A stretch of DNA of 46,214 nt from Pseudomonas sp. QS1027 (GTDB taxonomy: Bacteria > Pseudomonadota > Gammaproteobacteria > Pseudomonadales > Pseudomonadaceae): contig NZ_PHSU01000010.1 in assembly GCF_002814235.1 (NCBI RefSeq), forward strand, positions 1-46,214, read 5' to 3'. This document shows positions 19,113-25,831 of this stretch, in pieces. Under the pieces are notes generated by a model. It did not search any database. It was not told the DNA's origin and was given only the letters and a program-made list of their open reading frames with translations. Each line of letters opens with the position of its first letter. Position 1 is the first letter of the stretch. The position numbers and the translations under genes were made by a program.

Positions 19113-20261
19113 TCAGTAAGCCGCGCGATAGATCTTTTCGATGTCCCCGGCACTCAGTCGGCGGGGGTTGTTGCGCATCAAGCGCTCGGTAGCGGCCGCC
19201 TCCTCGGCCATGGCCGGGATCGCGTCCAGGGGCACGCCGAAGCTTGCGAGGCCGGCGGGAATTTCCACTGCAGCGCATAAGTCGGTCATGGCGGCGACGG
19301 CCTTGTCGGCCGCCTCGATCAGGCTCAGACCATTGACATTGACGCCCATGGCGATGGCAATGTCCTGCATGCGCTCGACACAGGCAATCTTGTTCCAGCT
19401 CATGACATAGGGCAGCAACAGGGCATTGCTGACCCCGTGGGCGATATTGAAGCGTCCGCCCAACGGATAGGCCAGGGCATGCACCGCACCGACGCCGGCG
19501 TTGCCGAAAGCCATCCCGGCCATCAGGCTCGCGGTGGCCATTTCTTCGCGGGCCTGGAGGTTGGACGGGTTGGCGTAGGCCTTGGGCAACGCCGTGGCAA
19601 TCAGCTTGATCGCACCAATGGCCAGGGAGTCGGTAATCGGCGAGGCATTGAGTGAAAGGTAGGCTTCAATCGCGTGGACCATGGCATCCACGCCACTGGC
19701 GGCGGTGACGCTGCGCGGGCAGGTCAGGGTCATCTGCGGGCTGACCAGCGCCACATCCGGGAGCAGGTAATCGCTGACAATGCCCTTTTTCAGCTGGGCC
19801 TGCTTGTCGGAGAGAATGGCGACATTGGTCACTTCGGAGCCGGTGCCGGCAGTGGTGGGAATGGCGATCAGTGGTGGTCCCTTGCGTGGCACCTGGTCGC
19901 TGCCGAACAAATCCTCCAGGGCCCCGTGATAACCGGCGTAGGCACCGACGCTTTTGGCGATGTCGATGGCGCTGCCGCCACCCAGGCCGATCAGGCCGTC
20001 GTGGCCACCTTCGCGGTAGGCCCGCATGCAGTCCTCGACAATGGCGATTTCCGGGTCGGGCAGTACACGGTCGAAGATTTCATAGGTGCGCCCGCCCAGG
20101 TGAGCCAGCGCCAGCTCGACCGTCCCTGACTTGACCAGTGCCGCATCGGTCACGATCAACGGATGGTCGACATTCAGCCGGGTCAGCTCATCGGCCAATT
20201 GCTCGATGGCGCCACGGCCGGTGATCAGTTTATGGGCGATCTTGAATGAGGAAATGCTCAT
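19113..20261 (-). CDS. Iron-containing (group III) alcohol dehydrogenase
   Basis: NAD(P)-dependent metal alcohol dehydrogenase of 382 residues, close in length and layout to E. coli YiaY/FucO. It shows GGGSAIDIAKSV for nucleotide binding and the metal ligands Asp and His in GVDAMVHAIEAY, then His in GAVHALAYPLGG and in NIAHGVSNALLLPY. The substrate is unknown. It lies between rpe and the agt transporter genes on the same strand; from memory PAO1 has no such gene here. A role beside 4-aminobutyrate or 5-aminovalerate uptake (for example hydroxy-acid or semialdehyde interconversion) is possible but only inferred from position. Confidence 0.88.
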   Translation of the reverse strand: MSISSFKIAHKLITGRGAIEQLADELTRLNVDHPLIVTDAALVKSGTVELALAHLGGRTYEIFDRVLPDPEIAIVEDCMRAYREGGHDGLIGLGGGSAIDIAKSVGAYAGYHGALEDLFGSDQVPRKGPPLIAIPTTAGTGSEVTNVAILSDKQAQLKKGIVSDYLLPDVALVSPQMTLTCPRSVTAASGVDAMVHAIEAYLSLNASPITDSLAIGAIKLIATALPKAYANPSNLQAREEMATASLMAGMAFGNAGVGAVHALAYPLGGRFNIAHGVSNALLLPYVMSWNKIACVERMQDIAIAMGVNVNGLSLIEAADKAVAAMTDLCAAVEIPAGLASFGVPLDAIPAMAEEAAATERLMRNNPRRLSAGDIEKIYRAAY

Positions 20262-20387
20262 GCTCGCAGCCTTCTTGTCGTGATGATCAGGGCACGGGCA
20301 AGCATAACCGGGATTGGCTTTCCGCTGTCATGCAGAAGATGAATTCAGGTTGTGAATGGGAAATGCGCTCCCATGAGCGCCACGAAA

Positions 20388-20480
20388 CCTGTAGGAGCAG
20401 GGCTTGTCGGATCGCCGCACCGCCGTGAAGGGGCCCTCAAGGGCGCCAAAAGCTTCGCGGGCAAGCCCCGCGCCTACAGG
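20388..20480. repeat. REP palindrome pair (REPIN)
   Basis: cctgtaggagcagggcttg (from 20388) and its near reverse complement caagccccgcgcctacagg (ending 20480) flank about 55 bases. This is the same GTAGGAGC family as the element at 9461. It lies between the end of the agt operon and the iron alcohol dehydrogenase gene, a typical REPIN position at an operon end. No separate intrinsic terminator is visible in this 246-base gap. Confidence 0.85.
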
Positions 20481-20507
20481 TCCCGTGGTGTTTTCAAGAG
20501 ATCATTC

Positions 20508-21332
20508 TCAGACCTGGGTCGTGCGCAACTTCTCGCTGCGCCCACGCAGCCATTCCAGGGTCAGCAGCAGGATCACCGAGAAGACAATCAGCAAGGTCGC
20601 CGCCGCGGCGATGGTCGGGCTGAGGTTCTCGCGAATGCCACTGAACATCTGCCGGGGCAGGGTCGCCTGTTCGGGGCCGGCGAGGAACAGGGTCACCACC
20701 ACTTCATCGAACGAAGTCGCAAAGGCAAACAGCGCCCCGGAAATCACCCCCGGCGCGATCAGCGGCAGAGTCACCCGGCGGAACGCCGTCAGTGGCGAGG
20801 CCCCCAGGCTGGCGGCAGCGCGCACCAGGTTGTGATTGAAACCCTGCAAGGTCGCCGACACGGTGATGATCACAAAGGGCACGCCCAATACCGCATGCAC
20901 CACGATCAACGAGAAGAAACTGTTGCCCAATCCCAGAGGGGCGAAGAACAGGTAACTGGCCACACCAATGATCACCACCGGCACCACCATGGGCGAGATC
21001 ACCAGAGCCATCACCAACGGCTTGCCGGGGAAGTCGCCACGGGTCAGGCCAATCGCTGCCAGGGTCCCGAAGACCATCGCCAGCGCCGTGGCCGCCGGGG
21101 CGACGATGATGCTGTTGCGCAAGGCGCGCATCCACTCCGCCGAGGCGAAGAAGTCCTGGTACCAGTGCAGCGAGAAACCTTGCAGCGGATAGACCAGGAA
21201 ACTGCCCGAGTTGAACGACAACGGGATGATCACCAGCACCGGCAGGATCAGGAACAACAGGATCAGCCCGCACAGGATGCGCAAACTGTAGAACCAGACC
21301 CGCTCGACGGGCGACATGTAGGGACTCAGCAT
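20508..21332 (-). CDS. agtD: ABC transporter permease, polyamine/opine/GABA type (AgtD-like)
   Basis: Inner-membrane permease of the PotC type, 274 residues with about six transmembrane segments. The cytoplasmic EAA-like loop reads RAAASLGASPLTAFRRVTLPL (about 175-195). It is the last gene of a four-gene transporter operon. Order and family match agtABCD (PA0603-PA0606), which was characterised in PAO1 as a 4-aminobutyrate and 5-aminovalerate importer; the name is given by synteny from memory. It begins 12 bases after the first permease gene. Confidence 0.82.
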   Translation of the reverse strand: MLSPYMSPVERVWFYSLRILCGLILLFLILPVLVIIPLSFNSGSFLVYPLQGFSLHWYQDFFASAEWMRALRNSIIVAPAATALAMVFGTLAAIGLTRGDFPGKPLVMALVISPMVVPVVIIGVASYLFFAPLGLGNSFFSLIVVHAVLGVPFVIITVSATLQGFNHNLVRAAASLGASPLTAFRRVTLPLIAPGVISGALFAFATSFDEVVVTLFLAGPEQATLPRQMFSGIRENLSPTIAAAATLLIVFSVILLLTLEWLRGRSEKLRTTQV

Positions 21333-21344
21333 TTCTTATTCTCC

Positions 21345-22592
21345 TTAGCTCAGGCGCAGGCGGCTGGCGCCCACCAACCGGCTGTAAATCAGGTACAGGA
21401 CCACGGTCGCCAGCAGCAGCAGGCCACCCAGGGCGGTCGCCATGCCCCAGTTGATACTGGTGTTGGTGTAGAAGGCGACGAAGTAGCTGACCATCTGGTC
21501 GTTCGGGCTACCGAGCAAGGCCGGGGTGATGTAGTAACCAATCGCCAGGATGAACACCAGCAGGCAACCCGCGCCGACGCCGGCATAGGTCTGCGGGAAG
21601 TACACCCGCCAGAAGCTGGCGAACGGATGACAGCCCAGGGAGATCGCCGCACGCATGTAGGTCGGCGAGATGCCCTTCATCACGCTGTAGATCGGCAGGA
21701 TCATGAACGGTAGCAGGATGTGCACCATGGAGATGTAGACACCGGTGCGGTTGAACACCAGTTCGAGGGGTTTGTCGATCACACCCATGGCCATCAGAGC
21801 GCTGTTGATCAAACCTCCGGATTGCAACAACACGATCCAGGCCGCGACCCGCACCAGGATCGAAGTCCAGAACGGCAGCAGCACGAGGATCATCAACAGG
21901 TTGCTTTGCCGTGACGGCAGGTTCGCCAGCAGGTAGGCCAACGGGTAGGCCAGCACCAGGCAGATGGCGGTGATCACCAGGCCCATCCAGAAGGTCCGGG
22001 CAAAGATGTCGAGGTAGATCGCCTGGTCCGGCGTGGCCGGGGCCAGTTCGCCGAGGTCGTCGATCCGATGGTCGACGGCCGCCAGCAGGTAATAAGGCGT
22101 GATGCTGCTGGTGTTGCGCCGGATCGCCTGCCAGTACGCCGGATCACCCCAGCGTTCATCGAGGGCTTCCAGTGCTTCTTTATAGGAGGCCGGTTCAGTC
22201 TTGAACGGCAGGGCGCGCGCGGTCTTGGTCAGCAGGCTGCGATAGCCGGCCAGTTCCATGTTCAGGCGCTTGGACAGATCGCCCAGGGTCTGATTCTTGC
22301 GGGCCTCACCCAGGTCTTCGCTCAAGGCCTTGTAGACCGGTTCACCGGGCAGGCTCTTGCCGTCCCAGGCGGCGACGGCGACCACGGTACGCGGCATGGC
22401 GCCGACCACTTCGGGGTTACCGACACTTTTATAGAGCAGCGCCACGATGGGCACCAGGAACACCAGCAACAGAAACAGCACCAGCGGTGCAATCAAGGCC
22501 TGGGCCTTCCAGCGGTTGACCCGCTCGGCACGCGCCAGGCGCTGCTTCAAGGTGGGACTGGTGACCTCGTTCAGAGGAACGGTGAGGGCCAT
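21345..22592 (-). CDS. agtC: ABC transporter permease with large periplasmic loop (AgtC-like)
   Basis: PotB-type permease, 415 residues, clearly longer than the usual 280-300. The extra length is a soluble stretch of about 130 residues (about 60-195) between the first transmembrane helix (about 33-53) and the rest. It contains two predicted helical parts (ALSEDLGEARKNQTL, ALEALDERWGDPAYW). The remaining segments and the EAA loop (RAAISLGCHPFASFWRVYFP) are normal. The loop is predicted periplasmic and could contact the binding protein. The start ATG 22592 follows a stem-loop in the gap after agtB. Confidence 0.83.
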   Translation of the reverse strand: MALTVPLNEVTSPTLKQRLARAERVNRWKAQALIAPLVLFLLLVFLVPIVALLYKSVGNPEVVGAMPRTVVAVAAWDGKSLPGEPVYKALSEDLGEARKNQTLGDLSKRLNMELAGYRSLLTKTARALPFKTEPASYKEALEALDERWGDPAYWQAIRRNTSSITPYYLLAAVDHRIDDLGELAPATPDQAIYLDIFARTFWMGLVITAICLVLAYPLAYLLANLPSRQSNLLMILVLLPFWTSILVRVAAWIVLLQSGGLINSALMAMGVIDKPLELVFNRTGVYISMVHILLPFMILPIYSVMKGISPTYMRAAISLGCHPFASFWRVYFPQTYAGVGAGCLLVFILAIGYYITPALLGSPNDQMVSYFVAFYTNTSINWGMATALGGLLLLATVVLYLIYSRLVGASRLRLS

Positions 22593-22623
22593 GGCGAACT
22601 CCGGAATTCTTTTATTGTTACAG

Positions 22624-22654
22624 CGGGCGGCACCCTGTTTCGGCGCACCGCCCG
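22624..22654 (-). other. Intercistronic stem-loop between agtB and agtC
   Basis: A 7-bp GC-only stem (22624-22630 with 22648-22654) with possible further pairing inside its 17-base loop lies just after the binding-protein gene. There is no T tract after it. Such hairpins commonly protect the mRNA of the binding protein and reduce downstream permease output. Confidence 0.5.
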
Positions 22655-22675
22655 TTGTTCTTGGGACCTGCTGTG

Positions 22676-23716
22676 TTACTTCGCGGCCCAGGCGTTGAAG
22701 CGCTGTTCCAGCTGCTCGCCGTTATCCGCCCAGAAGCCGACGTCGATCTGCACCTGGTTGGCGATGTTTTCCGGGGTGGTCGGCATATCCTTCAGGATCG
22801 CCTTGTCGAGCAACGGGACCGCCTGGGTGTTGGCCGGACCGTAGGCGATGTTTTCCGAGTAGACCTTCTGCTGCTGCGGCATGACCGAGAACGCCATGAA
22901 TTTCTTCGCCGCCTCAAGACGCTCGCCCTTCAGGCCTTTTGGAATAGCCCAGGAATCGAAGTCATAGACACCGCCGTTCCAGACCACTTTCAGATTGCTT
23001 TCTTTCTGTACCGCGGCGATCCGACCGTTGTAGGCCGAGCTCATCACCACGTCACCGGAAGCAAGGTACTGCGGCGGCTGCGCGCCGGCTTCCCACCACT
23101 GGATATTCGGCTTCAGCTCGTCGAGTTTCTTGAACGCACGGTCCTGGCCATCCTTGCCCGCCAGTACCTTGTAGACGTCTTTCGGCGCCACGCCGTCAGC
23201 CATCAAGGCGAATTCCAGGGTGTACTTGGCGCCCTTGCGCAGGCCACGCTTGCCCGGGAATTTCTTGGTGTCCCAGAAATCGGCCCAACTGGTCGGTGCG
23301 CTGCTCACCTTGTCAGCGTTGTAGGCCAGTACCGTCGACCAGACGAAGAAGCCCACGCCGCAAGGCTGGATGGCACCCTTGACGTAGTCTTCGCCCTTGC
23401 CGAACATCGCCGGATCGATTGGCTCGAACATGTCTTCGTCGCAACCGCGGGACAGCTCCGGCGACTCGACTTCCACCAGGTCCCAGGACACGCTCTTGGT
23501 GTCGACCATGGCCTTGACCTTGGCCATCTCACCGTTGTACTCACCAGCAACGATCTTGCCCTTGCCCGCCGCTTCCCACGGCGCATAGAACGCCTTGACC
23601 TGTGCAGCCTTGTTCGCGCCACCAAAGGACACCACGGTCAGGTCGGGCGCCGCCATGACATTTGCCGCGCACATCAGCCCAAGGGTCAGGGCGCTGAATT
23701 TCAGGGATTTAAGCAT
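22676..23716 (-). CDS. agtB: Periplasmic substrate-binding protein, PotD/SBP_bac_8 type (AgtB-like)
   Basis: Periplasmic solute receptor of 346 residues with a typical signal peptide (positive N-terminus, hydrophobic core, cleavage near ANVMA-APD, residues 22-24). The mature part starts DLTVVSFGGAN, as in polyamine/opine/GABA-binding proteins. Later blocks include YNGEMAKV, the aromatic-rich NIQWWEAGAQPPQYLASGDV and VYDFDSWAIPKG. It is the second gene of the operon after the ATPase. Substrate (4-aminobutyrate or 5-aminovalerate) is inferred from synteny with PAO1 agtB. Confidence 0.85.
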   Translation of the reverse strand: MLKSLKFSALTLGLMCAANVMAAPDLTVVSFGGANKAAQVKAFYAPWEAAGKGKIVAGEYNGEMAKVKAMVDTKSVSWDLVEVESPELSRGCDEDMFEPIDPAMFGKGEDYVKGAIQPCGVGFFVWSTVLAYNADKVSSAPTSWADFWDTKKFPGKRGLRKGAKYTLEFALMADGVAPKDVYKVLAGKDGQDRAFKKLDELKPNIQWWEAGAQPPQYLASGDVVMSSAYNGRIAAVQKESNLKVVWNGGVYDFDSWAIPKGLKGERLEAAKKFMAFSVMPQQQKVYSENIAYGPANTQAVPLLDKAILKDMPTTPENIANQVQIDVGFWADNGEQLEQRFNAWAAK

Positions 23717-23785
23717 TTATTCTTTTCTCCACAGTGCAGGTTGGTGAAGCACGGGGCGATGGATTCGCCTCTTGGGTTACCGCGT

Positions 23786-24910
23786 TCAGCTGGCATCCAG
23801 TAACGGATCGAGCGCGCGAACGTGCTCCACCTGCCAGCCGAGAGGTACGACGTCGCCGACGGCCAGGGCTGGGTCCAGCTCGGCAATGGGCTGTTTCACG
23901 AAAAAGTCGGTCTTGCCGCAGACTTCCAGGCGCACGCGCACGTGGTCGCCCAGGTAGATGAACTCGGCCACACGGCCCGAGAAGCGGTTGACGCAGGACT
24001 CGCTGGAGCCATTGAGGCTGATGCGTTCCGGGCGGATCGACAGGGTCACCGGCTCGCCGGTCTTGCCGACGTTCACCGCCAGCGCCTCGACCTTCTCACC
24101 ACGGCCGAGCTCGACCACGCAGCGATCACCGGTGTGGCTGTGCAGGCGACCGTTGAGGCGGTTGTTCTCACCGATGAAGTTGGCGACGAAGGTGTTCTTC
24201 GGTTCTTCGTAGAGTGTCCGCGGTGGCGCGATCTGCTGGATCTCGCCCTGGTGGAACACCGCCACGCGGTCGGACATGGTCAGGGCCTCGCCCTGGTCAT
24301 GGGTCACGTAGACCACGGTCACGCCGAGGCGCTGGTGCAGGTGCTTGATTTCCATCTGCATGTGTTCGCGCAACTGTTTGTCCAGGGCACCGAGGGGTTC
24401 GTCCATCAGCACCAACTGGGGCTCGAACACCAGGGCCCGGGCCAATGCCACCCGCTGCTGCTGGCCACCGGACAACTGCGCCGGGTAGCGCTGGGCGAAC
24501 TTGTCGAGTTGGACCATGCCCAGCACACGCTTGACCCGCTCGCTGACGTCGGTCTTGCTCAAGCCGCGCACGGTCAACGGAAACGCCAGGTTCTCGGCGA
24601 CGGTCATGTGCGGGAACAGGGCGTAGTTCTGGAACACCATGCCGATGTCGCGTTTGTGCGGCGGAACATTGTTGATGGAGCGTCCGGCCAACAGGATCTC
24701 GCCGGCGGTCGGGGTTTCGAACCCGGCCAGCATCATCAGGCTGGTGGTCTTGCCGGAGCCGGAAGGCCCGAGCAGGGTCAGGAATTCGCCCTTGCGAATG
24801 TCCAGGTTGAGGTCTTTGACGATCAGGTTCTCACCGTCGTAGCTTTTTTGTACGCCACGAAAGCTGACCAGTACATCGTTCGCCCCAGCGCTTGAATCAA
24901 CCTCGCTCAT
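23786..24910 (-). CDS. agtA: ABC transporter ATP-binding protein (AgtA-like)
   Basis: PotA-type ATPase of 374 residues that powers the importer. It has Walker A GPSGSGKT (48-55), the Q-loop VFQNYALFPHMTV, the signature LSGGQQQRVALARAL, Walker B LVLMDEPLGALD, the switch His in VTHDQGEALTM and a C-terminal TOBE-like domain (about 290-370). ATG 24910 has AGGTGAGG just upstream. It is the first gene of the operon, and a promoter candidate and a palindromic operator candidate precede it. Confidence 0.88.
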   Translation of the reverse strand: MSEVDSSAGANDVLVSFRGVQKSYDGENLIVKDLNLDIRKGEFLTLLGPSGSGKTTSLMMLAGFETPTAGEILLAGRSINNVPPHKRDIGMVFQNYALFPHMTVAENLAFPLTVRGLSKTDVSERVKRVLGMVQLDKFAQRYPAQLSGGQQQRVALARALVFEPQLVLMDEPLGALDKQLREHMQMEIKHLHQRLGVTVVYVTHDQGEALTMSDRVAVFHQGEIQQIAPPRTLYEEPKNTFVANFIGENNRLNGRLHSHTGDRCVVELGRGEKVEALAVNVGKTGEPVTLSIRPERISLNGSSESCVNRFSGRVAEFIYLGDHVRVRLEVCGKTDFFVKQPIAELDPALAVGDVVPLGWQVEHVRALDPLLDAS

Positions 24911-24946
24911 ACCCTCACCTTTTTGTTTTGGACTGCCGTGGGGCTT

Positions 24947-24975
24947 AGCCTAGTGAAGGCTCGCGGCAGCGCAAA
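24947..24975 (-). promoter_or_regulatory. Candidate promoter of the agt operon
   Basis: On the minus strand TTTGCG (24975-24970) and TAGGCT (24952-24947) are 17 bases apart, placing the transcript start near 24940, about 30 bases before agtA. Both boxes are poor matches to consensus, as expected for an activator-dependent promoter. Confidence 0.4.
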
Positions 24976-25019
24976 TCGGGGGGCGGGAGAGATTGGCCTC
25001 AGCCGTCTGGAAGAATTGG

Positions 25020-25037
25020 GGTAGGGATTGCCCTACA
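25020..25037. promoter_or_regulatory. Palindromic operator candidate for AgtR
   Basis: GGTAGG, a 6-base centre and CCTACA make an 18-bp palindrome whose core GTAGGG-ATTG-CCCTAC is perfect. It has the 6-6-6 layout of the GacA box (TGTAAG-N6-CTTACA), and AgtR is, like GacA, a NarL/FixJ-type regulator. It lies about 88 bases before the predicted agtA transcript start, between agtA and agtR. Confidence 0.5.
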
Positions 25038-25149
25038 AGGATGGCGGGATTGGATATGCCGGCAGGCGGTTCTCGACGGGGAGGCCCGGCACAGCGTCAA
25101 AGGGCCGCCGAGAGCTGTCGCTAATGGGTATGCGCGCGGGTTTTCTTTT

Positions 25150-25162
25150 GTAGGAGCCGGCT
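25150..25162. repeat. Single REP half-site at the end of agtR
   Basis: gtaggagccggct is the tip of a REP element of the same family as those at 9461 and 20388, with no partner nearby. It runs into the agtR stop codon (25162-25164). Confidence 0.6.
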
Positions 25163-25791
25163 CAGAGCAACTTGTGCTCCATCGCGTATTTCACCAGTTC
25201 GGCCAGGGAAGTGATGTTGAGTTTCTGCATCAGCCGCGCCTTGTGGGTGCTGATGGTCTTGCTGCTCAAGGCCAGTTGCTGGGCGATGTCGTTGACATTG
25301 GCGCCCTGGGCCAGGCGCTCGAAAACCGAGAATTCGCGCTCCGAGAGCAGGGCGTGCAGTGGCCGCGAATCGGTCAGGCCGACTTCGAAGACCATCCGGT
25401 CGGCCAGGTCCGGATCAATGTAGCGACCGCCGGCCGCGACCTTGCGGATCGCCGTCAGCAACAGTGCCGGATCGCTGTCCTTGGTGGCGTAGCCGGCGGC
25501 ACCGACCTTGAGCGCGCGCGCGGCCATCTGTGCCTCGTCGTGCATGGACAGCACCAGGATCGCCGGAGGATTGTTCAACGCGCGAATCCGAGGGATCGCC
25601 TCCAGGCCATTGACGCCGGGCATCGAGATATCCAGCAGGACCACTTCGCAGGGCGTATGGCGCAGGACTTCGAGCAGTTGCTCGCCATTGCTGGCCTCAC
25701 CCACCACGGACAGGTCCTTGGCCAGACCGATCAACTGCTTGATGCCCTCGCGGACAATGGTGTGGTCTTCGGCTACCAGTACGCGGATCAC
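25162..25791 (-). CDS. agtR: NarL/FixJ-type response regulator (AgtR-like)
   Basis: Response regulator of 209 residues. The receiver domain (1-120) has the acidic pair E8/D9, phospho-acceptor D54 in VLLDISMPG, the switch Ser in LSMHD and the Lys in ATKDSDP. A LuxR-type helix-turn-helix follows (about 145-205, LSEREFSVFERLAQGANVND then LALSSKTISTHKARLM). It lies 40 bases after the sensor kinase gene and just upstream of the agt transporter genes, the layout of PAO1 agtSR-agtABCD. In PAO1 AgtR has been linked both to agt induction and to peptidoglycan sensing. The PAO1 locus, from memory, has an extra binding-protein gene (PA0602) that is absent here. Confidence 0.85.
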   Translation of the reverse strand: MIRVLVAEDHTIVREGIKQLIGLAKDLSVVGEASNGEQLLEVLRHTPCEVVLLDISMPGVNGLEAIPRIRALNNPPAILVLSMHDEAQMAARALKVGAAGYATKDSDPALLLTAIRKVAAGGRYIDPDLADRMVFEVGLTDSRPLHALLSEREFSVFERLAQGANVNDIAQQLALSSKTISTHKARLMQKLNITSLAELVKYAMEHKLL

Positions 25792-25831
25792 GTTTATCTC
25801 CAGGTTGAATCAGTTGAACCGCTATCAAGGC

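Noticed and set aside
20352..21713. A 453-residue plus-strand frame very rich in Gln, His and Arg
   Set aside because: It starts in a REPIN and runs antisense through both agt permease genes; low complexity reflects the reverse of transmembrane codons, not a repeat protein.
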